Shown here piece by piece: positions 8,592-17,764 of a DNA stretch of 64,000 nucleotides (position 1 is its first letter; each line of letters starts with the position of its first letter). The stretch lies in contig CANRPC010000005.1 in the NCBI GenBank assembly GCA_947632435.1, forward strand, positions 26,957-90,956, read 5' to 3'. The notes beneath the pieces are model-generated. The model worked only from the letters and a program-made list of their open reading frames with translations. It made no database searches and was not told where the DNA came from. Made by a program: the position numbers and the translations under genes. The DNA is from an uncultured Bacilli bacterium. Its GTDB lineage: Bacteria; Bacillota_I; Bacilli_A; RFN20; CAG-449.

Positions 8592-8620
8592 ATAATAGCA
8601 TATTTTTTTAACTCTTGCAA
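8592..8620 (-). promoter_or_regulatory. sigma-A promoter of rpsT
   Basis: On the minus strand TTGCAA (8615-8620), 17 bases, TATTAT (8592-8597), with TGC directly before the -10 as an extended element. The start is expected about 25 bases before the ATG. Confidence 0.85.
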
Positions 8621-8736
8621 CAATTTAATAATTGTTAGCAAATAAAAATTAATTGTATTTTATAAGTCAATATTATAATAAAGAGATAAAAAATATTATA
8701 TTTATTAACTTTGGTTAAACTAAATGTGGTGAGAAA

Positions 8737-9546
8737 ATGCTTAATAAATATCGATATTATGATTTTGCTGATGAAATAAAAAAAGATAGTATTAAAATTG
8801 ATGAAACTGATTTTGGTGGTTTTATTAAAAGGAAAACAGTAATTAATGAAAATAATTATCTTAAGGAGAAAAATGGTACTTATATTTCCTTTGAATTAAC
8901 AGAATATTTTGATAGCGAATCATTAATTAAAGATATAAGTAAAGAAATAAAAAAATTAATTAAAGCAAAATTTAAAAATAAAAAACCACTTGTCCTTTGT
9001 TATGGAATTGGTAATGAATATTATTCAAGTGATGCTTTAGGCCCTAAAACAATAAAAAAAATTAAACCAACTTATCATTTACAAAGTAATAAAAAACAAG
9101 GTGTATGTACTTTAATTCCTGGAGTTATGGGAAGTACAGGATTAGAAAGTGCTAAAATTGCTTTAGGTGTTGTGAAAGAATATAATATTGATTTATTGAT
9201 TGTCGTTGATTCATTAATTACACATGATGAAAAAAGAATTTTTAATGTTATTCAAGTTTCTGATGCAGGACTTTCTCCAGGAAGTGGTTTAAACAACAAA
9301 AGAAAAGAACTATCAGAAACATATTTAAAGATTCCTGTTATTGCTTTAGGTGTTGCTACAGCATTACCTTCACTTGCGATTGAAGAAAATTTAATGGAAA
9401 AAATAGAGAAAAAACAAAATATCAAATTATCGCATCAATTATTAAATAAAGAATTAAAATATTACACTCCTAAAGATTCAGAAGAAGAAATAGATTTTTT
9501 TTCTAGTTTAATCGCAAATGCAATAAATTATACTTTTGGTTCTTGA
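8737..9546 (+). CDS. gpr: GPR-type spore (germination) protease
   Basis: A 269-residue member of the GPR endopeptidase family (peptidase A25), which degrades small acid-soluble spore proteins at germination. Family blocks are in order: CYGIGNEYYSSDALGP (Asp99), TLIPGVMGSTGLES, LLIVVDSLITHDEKR (Asp158), and VIQVSDAGLSPGSGLNNKR. Asp99 and Asp158 are the likely equivalents of the two essential aspartates of Bacillus GPR. It is much shorter than Bacillus GPR (about 370 residues), with a reduced N-terminus. GGTGAG lies a few bases before the ATG. Divergent from rpsT, as in Bacillus. Confidence 0.85.
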   Translation: MLNKYRYYDFADEIKKDSIKIDETDFGGFIKRKTVINENNYLKEKNGTYISFELTEYFDSESLIKDISKEIKKLIKAKFKNKKPLVLCYGIGNEYYSSDALGPKTIKKIKPTYHLQSNKKQGVCTLIPGVMGSTGLESAKIALGVVKEYNIDLLIVVDSLITHDEKRIFNVIQVSDAGLSPGSGLNNKRKELSETYLKIPVIALGVATALPSLAIEENLMEKIEKKQNIKLSHQLLNKELKYYTPKDSEEEIDFFSSLIANAINYTFGS

Positions 9547-9595
9547 ATCGACAAAATATTTTTAAAATTATTAGTATTTTGAAAATGGTGATTAT

Positions 9596-9892
9596 ATGAA
9601 AAATTTTTTTAAATACGCTTTTTTTATTTTACTTATTATTTTACTTTTAGGGAGTTTGTTTCATGAAAGTGAATCTAATCAGTCTCCTGTACTTGATTCT
9701 AATGTTTTAATCGTAGAAAGTAATGATGATATTGAAGTAGATGAAGTTGTTACTCCTTCACCAAATGAAGCAAATATTTTTGCACGTATTGGAGCATTTT
9801 TTTCAAATCTCATCCAAAAAATATTTGAATTTATTTTATCTATCGTAGGCCATATTTTAACAAATAAATGCATTATTGCAATAAATTTTTAA
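9596..9892 (+). CDS. small membrane protein downstream of gpr
   Basis: 98 residues. The N-terminal helix (residues ~7-21) is hydrophobic; an acidic Ser/Pro-containing middle (ESNDDIEVDEVVTPSPNE) follows; and the C-terminal part has an amphipathic to hydrophobic segment (ARIGAFFSNLIQKIFEFIL). GGTGAT precedes the ATG by four bases. In Bacillus the gene after gpr is spoIIP, but this protein shows no SpoIIP similarity that I can see. Function is unknown; a link to sporulation rests on position only. Confidence 0.55.
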   Translation: MKNFFKYAFFILLIILLLGSLFHESESNQSPVLDSNVLIVESNDDIEVDEVVTPSPNEANIFARIGAFFSNLIQKIFEFILSIVGHILTNKCIIAINF

Positions 9893-9923
9893 TTAATCTA
9901 AAATATCTAAGAGGTAGATAGAT

Positions 9924-10862
9924 ATGGAAAAAAAAGATTTCAAAATTGTTTTTATGGGAACACCATTAATTGGTAAAGCTGTTTTAGAAGGTTTAATAGC
10001 AAATAATTATAATGTTGTTCTTGTAGTAACAAATCAAGATAAAGTAACAGGAAGAAAAAAAGAATTATTACCATCTGAAGTAAAAAAAGTTGCTGTTGAA
10101 CACAATATTGAAGTATTTCAACCTCGATTAATTAAAGAAGATTATGCACGAATTTTAGAAGTTGAACCAGATGTAATTATTACTTGTGCATATGGTCAAA
10201 TTATTCCTTTAGGTCTTTTAAAAGCACCTAAAAAAGGTTGTATTAATGTTCATGGTTCACTTTTACCTCATTTAAGAGGAGCTTCCCCTATTCAAAGTGC
10301 TTTATTTGAAGGCTTAAAAGAAACGGGAGTAACCATTATGGAAATGGTTGAAAAAATGGATGCTGGAAAAATTTATTATCAAGAAAAAGTGGCAATAAGT
10401 GATGATGAAAATTATACCTCTTTATATGATAAAATGTGTATTGCCTCAAAAAATGCTTTATTAAAAGTATTGGATTCTTATCTATTAGGTGAATTAAAAG
10501 GAAAAGAACAAGATGAAACGCAGGTAACATTTTGTAAAAAAATAAAACCAGAAGATGAATATTTATCTTTAGATTTACCTTTAGAGGAGTTTATCAATAA
10601 AGTTAAAGGATTATCATATAATCCTGGTGGATATGTTTTTTACGATAATAAAAAATTAAAAATTTTAAGATGTAAATTTTATTCTCATGAAATAATTAAA
10701 GAAAAGGGATATTTTATTAAAAAAAGTAAATCAGAACTTCTTTTACAATTAAATAATGGTTTAGTACAAATTTTAGAAGTACAAAAAGAAAATAAAAATA
10801 AAATGGATAGTAAATCATTTATGAATGGTGAAAGAAATTTAGAAATATTAAAAGTTTCTTAA
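9924..10862 (+). CDS. fmt: methionyl-tRNA formyltransferase
   Basis: 312 residues, the standard length. It carries INVHGSLLPHLRGASPIQ with Asn108 and His110, and MDAGKIY with Asp146, matching the catalytic Asn-His-Asp triad of the formyltransferase fold. It transfers formyl from 10-formyl-THF to Met-tRNAfMet for initiation. AGAGGTAG lies upstream of the ATG. The C-terminal ~100 residues form the OB-like tRNA-binding domain. It depends on the folate pool, which links it to the THF-controlled transporter at 56199. Confidence 0.96.
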   Translation: MEKKDFKIVFMGTPLIGKAVLEGLIANNYNVVLVVTNQDKVTGRKKELLPSEVKKVAVEHNIEVFQPRLIKEDYARILEVEPDVIITCAYGQIIPLGLLKAPKKGCINVHGSLLPHLRGASPIQSALFEGLKETGVTIMEMVEKMDAGKIYYQEKVAISDDENYTSLYDKMCIASKNALLKVLDSYLLGELKGKEQDETQVTFCKKIKPEDEYLSLDLPLEEFINKVKGLSYNPGGYVFYDNKKLKILRCKFYSHEIIKEKGYFIKKSKSELLLQLNNGLVQILEVQKENKNKMDSKSFMNGERNLEILKVS

Positions 10863-10971
10863 TAATATATGATTAGTTTTTTACTTTTATAAAAATTATA
10901 AATCTGTTTTTCACTTTTTGCAGTTTTTTTTTATTATATTAATGTGTATAATTACATTTGAGGTGCAAAAA

Positions 10972-12336
10972 ATGATAGATTATAAAAAATTAGCTAAAAA
11001 ATATCATAATGAGATTGTTGAAAATTTAACAAAGTGGATTAATATTAATTCTGTTTATGATGAATCAACTATAAAAGAAAATGCTCCATTTGGAAAAGGA
11101 GTTAGTGAGGCATTAAATTATATTGCCACTTTAGCAAAAGAAAAAGGTTTTAATGTTGATACTTGTGATGGATATTGTGTAGAAATAAGTTATGGTAAAG
11201 GAGATCTTATTTCTATATTTGCTCATGCTGATGTTGTTCCCGTTTCTGGAGAATGGTTATATCCTCCATTTTCTGGTGAAGTTCATGATGGAAAAATGTA
11301 TGGTCGAGGAACTTCTGATGATAAAGGACCTTCACTTGCAGCATTTTATGCTTTATGTTTGTTAAAAGATAATAATTTAATAAATAATTATCAAGTTAAA
11401 CTTATTATTGGGGGAAATGAAGAATCAGGTTCTAAATGTTTAGAACATTATTTTCATGTTTTAAAGAAACCATATCCTAAATATGGCTTTACTCCTGATG
11501 GAGAATTTCCATTAATTTATGGTGAAAAAGGTATCGCAAATTATAAAGTTGAACAAAACATTAAATTTGAAAATGTTGTTAAAATTGAAGGTGGTGTTGT
11601 AGCAAATTCTGTTATTGATAAAGCATATGCAATTATCAAAGCTAAACCTGATATTAAAGAATTCGTATCTTTACATTTTAAATTTATGGAATGTCCTTAT
11701 AATTTAATTCCTTTAGAGGATAATATGTACAAATTAGAAGTAATAGGCAAAGCTGCACATGGATCATTACCTCATGAAGGAAAAAATGCCGCTTTAATAT
11801 TAATGAATTGTTTAGCGATATATTATAATGACCATAGTTTAAATACAGTCTTTAAATATTATGAAGATACAAATGGTAAAGCACTAGGTACTTTTTATGA
11901 AACGGAATTACTTCATCAAACGACTTATAATGTTGGTTTATTAAAATATGAAAATGAAAAATTAGAATATGTTGTTAATTTCCGTTATCCTGAAAATGTT
12001 AAAGTTGATGAAGTTATTAATAAATTAAATGCTTTGAATATTGGTAAAGTTAGTTTATTAAGTGAAAGTGAACCTTTACTTATAGATCCAAATTCAAAAA
12101 TGGTACAAACTTTATTAAAAGTTTATCAAGAAGAAACTAATGATTATAAAACTAAAATTATGACAATAGGAGGAGGAACTTACGCTAAAGAAAGCAAAAA
12201 TACATTAGCATTTGGTTCTCATTTTCCTAATAGAGATGATCGTATTCATAATTGTAATGAAACTATTACTATAGAGGATTTATTATCTTCTATTTCGATA
12301 TATGCTCATGCAATTGATGAACTAGGTAAATTATGA
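10972..12336 (+). CDS. pepV: M20 family dipeptidase (PepV-like)
   Basis: A 454-residue metallopeptidase. Zinc-site motifs are AHADVVP (His85, Asp87), GRGTSDDKGP (Asp116/Asp117) and GGNEESGS (Glu150/Glu151). The lid domain contains the substrate-site AAHGSLPHEGKNA, and THFPNRDDRIHN-like residues near the end supply the last ligand. It should hydrolyse dipeptides in the cytoplasm. ATG 10972 with GAGGTG 6 bases upstream is clearly the start; a TATAAT at 10947-10952 fits a very short leader. Its stop overlaps the trmB start (ATGA), so the two are co-transcribed. Confidence 0.92.
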   Translation: MIDYKKLAKKYHNEIVENLTKWININSVYDESTIKENAPFGKGVSEALNYIATLAKEKGFNVDTCDGYCVEISYGKGDLISIFAHADVVPVSGEWLYPPFSGEVHDGKMYGRGTSDDKGPSLAAFYALCLLKDNNLINNYQVKLIIGGNEESGSKCLEHYFHVLKKPYPKYGFTPDGEFPLIYGEKGIANYKVEQNIKFENVVKIEGGVVANSVIDKAYAIIKAKPDIKEFVSLHFKFMECPYNLIPLEDNMYKLEVIGKAAHGSLPHEGKNAALILMNCLAIYYNDHSLNTVFKYYEDTNGKALGTFYETELLHQTTYNVGLLKYENEKLEYVVNFRYPENVKVDEVINKLNALNIGKVSLLSESEPLLIDPNSKMVQTLLKVYQEETNDYKTKIMTIGGGTYAKESKNTLAFGSHFPNRDDRIHNCNETITIEDLLSSISIYAHAIDELGKL

Positions 12337-12962
12337 GATTAAGAAAAAGAAAATGGATGGATGAAATTCTTTTTCAAAGAAAAGATATTCTCTATAATGA
12401 AGATAGTATTGAAGAAGCTTTAGATTTAAATAAAGATAAGAAAATTGTTTTAGAAATTGGTTCAGGAAAAGGTGGCTTTATTTATCAAATGGCTTTAAAT
12501 TTTCCTCAAGAGCAATTTGTTGGAGTGGAAATGCAACGAAACGCTTTAGCAATAGCTTTAAAATATATTAAAGAAAATTCATGTAATAATCTTAGACTTT
12601 TAAATTGTGATGCAAATAAAATATTTATGTATTTAAAAGATGAATCAATTGATACTATTTTTTTGAATTTCTCTGATCCATGGCCAAAGAAAAAACAACA
12701 TAAGCGTCGTTTAACATATAATACTTTTTTAAAAGAATATTTTCGGATTTTAAAAAAAGATGGTTTGTTGATATTTAAAACTGACAATGACAATTTATTT
12801 AATGATTCTTTAAAATATATTGAAGAATCGGATTTTAAATTAGTAGATTGTAATTTTGATTATGATGGCAAAGATAATTATGATGCTCAAACTGAGTATG
12901 AAATAAAATTTCGTCAACTTGGAGTAAAAATAAAACGCTTAATTGCAAAAAAGGAGATTTAA
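12333..12962 (+). CDS. trmB: tRNA (guanine-N7-)-methyltransferase
   Basis: The 209-residue protein has the SAM-binding motif LEIGSGKGGF at 40-49, then the family signature NFSDPWPKKKQHKRRL, which positions tRNA and the target base, and a C-terminal YEIKFRQLG block typical of TrmB. It makes m7G46 in tRNA. The start overlaps the preceding stop (ATGA), so translational coupling is expected. It is followed directly by an M42 aminopeptidase. Confidence 0.96.
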   Translation: MRLRKRKWMDEILFQRKDILYNEDSIEEALDLNKDKKIVLEIGSGKGGFIYQMALNFPQEQFVGVEMQRNALAIALKYIKENSCNNLRLLNCDANKIFMYLKDESIDTIFLNFSDPWPKKKQHKRRLTYNTFLKEYFRILKKDGLLIFKTDNDNLFNDSLKYIEESDFKLVDCNFDYDGKDNYDAQTEYEIKFRQLGVKIKRLIAKKEI

Positions 12963-12963
12963 A

Positions 12964-14043
12964 ATGCAGGAAGAATTAAAATTATTAGAAACTTTAACAC
13001 AATTATTTGGCCCTTCTGGTTTTGAAGAAGAAGTAAGAAAATATTTAATTCAAGAATATAAAAAATTAAATTATGAATTTATTATTGATCCTTTTTCAAA
13101 TGTATATGCTTATAAGAAATCAAAAAAGAAAAATGCGAAAAAAGTATTAATTATTGGGCATATGGATGAAGTTGGTTTCATGGTTAAAAAGATTTTATCA
13201 AATGGTTCTTTATTAGTAACTAATTTAGGTGGATTTAACGAAGAAACAATATTAGCTTCAAGGGCAATCCTTAAAACTTTTGATGGTAAAAAAATTTATG
13301 GTGCAGTAAATAGTGTTCCTCCTCATCTTTTAAAAAATAATGGAAATGAGAAAACACCAATTTCAAAAATGGTATTTGATTTTGGCTTTACAAGTGAAAA
13401 AGAAGCTACTGACTTTGGGGTTTGTATTGGTACTCCGATTGTTCTTGAAGGGCAATTTAATTTACTAAATGGCAATAAACGTATGCTTTCTAAAGCATTT
13501 GATGATCGCTTTGGTATTGCTCTTGGTTTACAAATATTAAAGAAATATCGTGATATCGATTTAGATTTTGATTTATATGTAGGTGGAGTTAACCAAGAAG
13601 AAGTAGGTTTACGAGGGGCAAGTTGTGCTGCAAATTTTATTAAACCAGATTTTGCAATAGTTTGTGATTGTTCTACTGCTTTAGATACTGATGCTTCAGA
13701 TGAATTTGGTAAATTAGGAAAAGGTGTATTATTAAGAGTATTTGATCCAGGAATGATTGCAAGAAGTGATATCATTAATTTTCAAAAAAAATGTTTTGAT
13801 GAAAGAAAAATCCCTTATCAATATTTTATGGCTCAAGGAACAACAGATGCTGCTTCAATGCATAAAGCTTTAAGTGGTATTCCAACTCTTTCATATTGTA
13901 TTGTTGCAAGAAATATTCATACTTGTTCATCAATTGTTGATGTTGATGATTATTTAAATTCTATTAAAGGTATTTATGCCATTATTGATAATCTTAACGA
14001 AGAACAAATTAAAATATTTCAAAACGAAGTAACATTATATTAA
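12964..14043 (+). CDS. M42 family aminopeptidase
   Basis: 359 residues of a metal-dependent tetrahedral aminopeptidase. Metal ligands and catalytic acids appear in order: GHMDEVGF (His66, Asp68), SKAFDDRFG, NQEEVGLRGA, CDCSTALD, and the final NIHTCSS. YepD/Frv/PepA-type enzymes remove N-terminal residues, often acidic, from cytoplasmic peptides. ATG 12964 has AAGGAG 8 bases upstream; an earlier TTG is rejected. It ends a fmt-to-M42 run in which two peptidases flank trmB. Confidence 0.9.
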   Translation: MQEELKLLETLTQLFGPSGFEEEVRKYLIQEYKKLNYEFIIDPFSNVYAYKKSKKKNAKKVLIIGHMDEVGFMVKKILSNGSLLVTNLGGFNEETILASRAILKTFDGKKIYGAVNSVPPHLLKNNGNEKTPISKMVFDFGFTSEKEATDFGVCIGTPIVLEGQFNLLNGNKRMLSKAFDDRFGIALGLQILKKYRDIDLDFDLYVGGVNQEEVGLRGASCAANFIKPDFAIVCDCSTALDTDASDEFGKLGKGVLLRVFDPGMIARSDIINFQKKCFDERKIPYQYFMAQGTTDAASMHKALSGIPTLSYCIVARNIHTCSSIVDVDDYLNSIKGIYAIIDNLNEEQIKIFQNEVTLY

Positions 14044-14049
14044 CGCAAA

Positions 14050-14078
14050 TTGCAAATATCGACAAATTAATTTATAAT
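14050..14078 (+). promoter_or_regulatory. sigma-A promoter of dxs
   Basis: TTGCAA (14050-14055), 17-base spacer, TATAAT (14073-14078). GAAAGGAGG (14089-14098) follows, so the leader is only about 20 bases. Confidence 0.88.
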
Positions 14079-14104
14079 GAAAAAACGATGAAAGGAGGAT
14101 TAAA

Positions 14105-15949
14105 ATGGAGTTAGAAGATGCTTTTATAAAAAAAGTACAATCTTTAGATCTAAAAAAATTAAAAGAAAAAGAATTAATTGATCTAAGTGAAGAAATTCGA
14201 AACTACATTATTTCTTCTTGCAGCGTTAATGGAGGTCATCTCGCCTCTAATTTAGGAGTTGTGGAATTAACTCTTGCTTTACATCAATTTTTTAATTTCC
14301 CAAAAGATAAATTAATTTTTGATGTTGGTCATCAATGTTATACTCATAAAATTTTAACGGGAAGATCATTATCAAAATTAAGAAAAGAAGATGGCGTTGG
14401 AGGCTTTCAAAAGCGTCAAGAATCAATTTATGATCCTTTTGATGCAGGACATTCTTCAACATCAATTTCTGCGGCTATGGGAATGGCAATACAAAGAGAT
14501 TTAAAAAAAGAAAAATATGATATAATCGCTGTTATTGGTGATGCATCAGTTGCTAATGGTATGGCTTTTGAAGCTTTAAATAATCTTATTGATTTTAATC
14601 ATAAAATAATTATTGTTATTAATGATAATAATATGTCTATATCTAATTCCACGGGAGCGATTCACGATTTTTTACAAAAAATTAGAGTTTCTAATAAATA
14701 TAATAATATGAAGAATCGTTATCAAAGAATTTTATCCAAAAATCGTTTTACAAAATTTCTGTTTAAAGTTTTAAGAAAAATTAAAAATCGTTTTAAAAGA
14801 CTTTTATTAAGAAATAATATTTTTGAAATGTTTGGTTGTTATTATATTTCTAATGTTAATGGACATGATTTTTCTGAGTTAAAAAAAGCTTTTAAAAAAG
14901 CTAAAAAAATTGATTCTTCTGTGGTAATTCATGTTTCGACTGTTAAAGGCAAGGGATATGAATTTATAAAAGATGAAAATTTATCATCTTGGCATAGTGT
15001 CAAACCTTTTGATATTAAAACAGGTAAAAGCAAAGAAATTTTAGAAGAAAATAAAATATGTTGGTCGGAAGTTTATGCTAATTTATTGACTGAAGAAATT
15101 GAAAATGGTTCTTCAATTTTAATTAATCCTGCTACTTTAGTGGGAAGTAAATTACAAAAATTATATGAAAAAAATAAAAATAAAGTATTTGATGTAGGAA
15201 TATCTGAAGAGCATGCTTTAACTTTAGCTGCAGGTTTCAGCGCTTTTAATTCTCATTCTTATGTTTCTATATATTCTTCTTTTATGCAAAGAGCTTATGA
15301 TCAAATTAATCATGATATTGCAAGATTAAATATTCCTGTAACTTTGCTTATAGATCGTGCTGGTTTAGTTGGTGAAGATGGAGAAACTCATCAAGGAATA
15401 TTTGATGAATCATTTTTAATGAATATGCCTAATATGTGTGTATGTATGGCTAAAGATTATTCCGAGGCTAAAGCTTTATTTAATTTCAGTAAGATTTATC
15501 AACATCCTTTAGCTATTCGTTACCCTTTAGGTTGTATTGATAATTCTTATATTGAAAAAGAAATAGAATATGGTAAATGGATTAAAGAAAAAGAAGCTTC
15601 AAATAAAGACATTGCTTTAATTACTTTTGGTCCAAAATTAACGGAAATTTTAAATCTTAATTTAGATATTACAATTATAAATGCATTGTTTCAAAAACCA
15701 TTAGATGAAGAATGTTTAAAAAGCTTATTAAATTATAAAAACATTATCGTTTATGATGCATACGCTATTGAAGAAGGTTTTTGTTATCATGTTTTAACTA
15801 AACTATATGAATTAGGTTATCGTGATAACATTAAATTATTTGGTGTTAAAAATGAATTTATTTTAAAAGCATCAATAAAACGTCAAGAAGAAATGAATCA
15901 TGTTGATATAAATACAATTTATGAATATATAAAATCTTTGAAAGTTTAA
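14105..15949 (+). CDS. dxs: 1-deoxy-D-xylulose-5-phosphate synthase
   Basis: A thiamine-diphosphate enzyme of 614 residues. NGGHLASNLGVVEL carries His45 of the active site; GDASVANGMAFEALNN is the GDG-type ThDP/Mg motif, with Ala replacing the usual Gly (GDA, as in many Dxs); DRAGLVGEDGETHQG is the pyrimidine-domain signature. It condenses pyruvate and glyceraldehyde-3-phosphate as the first step of the MEP isoprenoid pathway, so this organism makes isoprenoids by MEP. Consensus promoter and RBS stand upstream. A Lys/Arg-rich insert (~195-235) lies between motifs. Confidence 0.95.
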   Translation: MELEDAFIKKVQSLDLKKLKEKELIDLSEEIRNYIISSCSVNGGHLASNLGVVELTLALHQFFNFPKDKLIFDVGHQCYTHKILTGRSLSKLRKEDGVGGFQKRQESIYDPFDAGHSSTSISAAMGMAIQRDLKKEKYDIIAVIGDASVANGMAFEALNNLIDFNHKIIIVINDNNMSISNSTGAIHDFLQKIRVSNKYNNMKNRYQRILSKNRFTKFLFKVLRKIKNRFKRLLLRNNIFEMFGCYYISNVNGHDFSELKKAFKKAKKIDSSVVIHVSTVKGKGYEFIKDENLSSWHSVKPFDIKTGKSKEILEENKICWSEVYANLLTEEIENGSSILINPATLVGSKLQKLYEKNKNKVFDVGISEEHALTLAAGFSAFNSHSYVSIYSSFMQRAYDQINHDIARLNIPVTLLIDRAGLVGEDGETHQGIFDESFLMNMPNMCVCMAKDYSEAKALFNFSKIYQHPLAIRYPLGCIDNSYIEKEIEYGKWIKEKEASNKDIALITFGPKLTEILNLNLDITIINALFQKPLDEECLKSLLNYKNIIVYDAYAIEEGFCYHVLTKLYELGYRDNIKLFGVKNEFILKASIKRQEEMNHVDINTIYEYIKSLKV

Positions 15950-15952
15950 AAA

Positions 15953-17053
15953 ATGATATTTCAATTAGACAAAAAAAACAATCTCGTTACTCTTGCAAAT
16001 TCTTTATTAAAATATTTTACGAAAAAACAATTTAATGATACTAATGAATACCTTGATAATATTTTAAAAAAGAAAAATTATCAAAAAATTGTTGTTATGC
16101 TTTTTGATGGCTTAGGAAGTTCAATTTTAGAAAAAAATTTAAAAGAAACTGATTTTCTTTTAAAAAATGTGAAATTTGAAATAACATCAATTTTTCCACC
16201 TACTACGGTCGCAGCGACAAATGCTTTTTTATCAGGAAAATATCCATCGCAAAATGGATATTTAGGTTGGCAACAATATTTTAAAAATGAAAATAAGATT
16301 GTGGAAATGTTTACTAACTATGATTTTGAAAATAAAGTAAAATTATCTTATCCTTTACTTTCTGATATTTATTGTTCTTATGAATCAATATTTGATATTG
16401 TCAAAAAAGAAACTAATATTAATACTGCTTATTTATTTCCTAGTTGGATAAAAGATAAAGGCGCAAATGATATTGATGATTTTTTCTTGAAAGCAGATGA
16501 AATGCTTAAAGATAATCATAATCATTTTTATTATATGTATTGGCCTGAACCAGATTCTTTAATTCACCAATATGGAACTAATCATTATTTAGTAAAAGAA
16601 AATATAAGAATAATAAATAATAAAATAAAAAAATTAGCTTTAGATAATCAAGATAATTTATTTATAGTGCTCTCAGATCATTCTTTAATTGATACAATGC
16701 CCTTAAATTTTTTTGCTCATTATGATTTAATTTCTTGTTTAAAAAGAATGCCTTCGTTAGATTCAAGAGCAATATTTTTTCATGTTAAAGAAGATCAAAA
16801 GAAGCGTTTTGAGATACTTTTTGATAAATATTATGGTAAATATTTCCTTCTAAAAAATAAAAATGACATTCTTAAAGAAGAAATTTTTGGCCCCAAACCT
16901 TATCATAAGGAGTTTGAAAATTTTTTGGGTGATTATTTAGCTTTTACAGATAGTAATTATTATCTTGATTATAAAAATAAAAATTATTTAGCCCAGCATT
17001 CAGGCTCATCAAAAGAAGAATTTTTAATAAGTGTCATAATATTAAATATTTAA
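15953..17053 (+). CDS. type I phosphodiesterase/nucleotide pyrophosphatase family protein
   Basis: 366 residues of the alkaline phosphatase superfamily. MLFDGLGSSI gives the first metal Asp; SIFPPTTVAATNAFLSGKYP is the family region with the nucleophilic Thr; YWPEPDSLIHQYGT and VLSDHSLID supply the remaining Asp/His metal ligands. It probably hydrolyses a phosphodiester or phosphomonoester; no signal peptide is present, so it is cytoplasmic. It starts 3 bases after dxs with only a weak RBS, suggesting translational coupling. Its 3' end overlaps the convergent sigma factor gene by 4 bases. Confidence 0.85.
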   Translation: MIFQLDKKNNLVTLANSLLKYFTKKQFNDTNEYLDNILKKKNYQKIVVMLFDGLGSSILEKNLKETDFLLKNVKFEITSIFPPTTVAATNAFLSGKYPSQNGYLGWQQYFKNENKIVEMFTNYDFENKVKLSYPLLSDIYCSYESIFDIVKKETNINTAYLFPSWIKDKGANDIDDFFLKADEMLKDNHNHFYYMYWPEPDSLIHQYGTNHYLVKENIRIINNKIKKLALDNQDNLFIVLSDHSLIDTMPLNFFAHYDLISCLKRMPSLDSRAIFFHVKEDQKKRFEILFDKYYGKYFLLKNKNDILKEEIFGPKPYHKEFENFLGDYLAFTDSNYYLDYKNKNYLAQHSGSSKEEFLISVIILNI

Positions 17054-17562
17054 GCGTAATCAGGTAATAACTCTTGAGCCTTTTTAACTATTTCTTTAAG
17101 TGCAATTCTGACTTTATAATCAGAAAGCTTATATTTCTTAGATAATTTTTGTACTGACATCTCATAAACATAATAGTCAATTAAAATATTAAATTCAAAC
17201 TTGTTAAGTACTAGTTTTAAGTCAAAAACTAAAGAATTATGATATTCAACATATCCTACATCGGGCATTTCATTTTGATAGATATGGCGATTATATTTTT
17301 TTAAAAAATTTACACATTCATTTCTACCAATACGAAATAACCATGTCTTAAAAGAACAAATATTAGGATCATATAAATCGATTTTATAATATGCCGCGCG
17401 AACAAATGCATCATTTGCTATCTCTTTGACTAAATCATATTGCAAATGGAAATTATCTATTAAAAACAAGCATAATTGATTTATATATTCTTTTCTTATT
17501 TTATCATAAGTTTCTTCATCATGTTTTTTTAATAAAATAAAATCTTTTTTTGTAAATTTCAT
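17050..17562 (-). CDS. ECF-type RNA polymerase sigma factor
   Basis: The protein is 170 residues long. Region 2 is visible as IANDAFVRAAYYKIDLYD followed by CSFKTWLFRIGRNECVNFLKK, the S-F-x-x-W-L-x-R-I-x-R-N pattern of group 4 sigma factors. Region 4 has a helix-turn-helix, EMSVQKLSKKYKLSDYKVR. No region 1 or 3 is present. AGGGAG lies about 10 bases before the ATG. No anti-sigma gene adjoins it: it is convergent with a phosphodiesterase and divergent from murC. Target genes and signal are unknown. Confidence 0.8.
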   Translation of the reverse strand: MKFTKKDFILLKKHDEETYDKIRKEYINQLCLFLIDNFHLQYDLVKEIANDAFVRAAYYKIDLYDPNICSFKTWLFRIGRNECVNFLKKYNRHIYQNEMPDVGYVEYHNSLVFDLKLVLNKFEFNILIDYYVYEMSVQKLSKKYKLSDYKVRIALKEIVKKAQELLPDYA

Positions 17563-17742
17563 TTTAGTTTTACTCCCTAAATATAAATATAAACAAAAAT
17601 TTTATAAAAAAGTGGTAATAGAACAACTTGGTCTAATAAATTGCATTTTTTGTCGAAAATTTAAAAAAATTATTGACAAATAAAAAAATTTGAAGCATTT
17701 TAGAAAGCAAAATTGTTAAAAATATATTTTTTTAAACTTGCA

Positions 17743-17760
17743 TATAATGTTATGGTGATT
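17743..17760 (+). promoter_or_regulatory. -10 and RBS of murC
   Basis: TATAAT at 17743-17748 followed by GGTGATT (17755-17761 region) just before ATG 17765. A consensus TTGACA at 17673-17678 is too far upstream to pair with it. Confidence 0.5.
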
Positions 17761-17764
17761 AGAT

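Noticed and set aside
13323..13775. 150-residue antisense frame inside the M42 aminopeptidase gene
   Set aside because: It is opposite a clearly coding, conserved gene and lacks a start signal.
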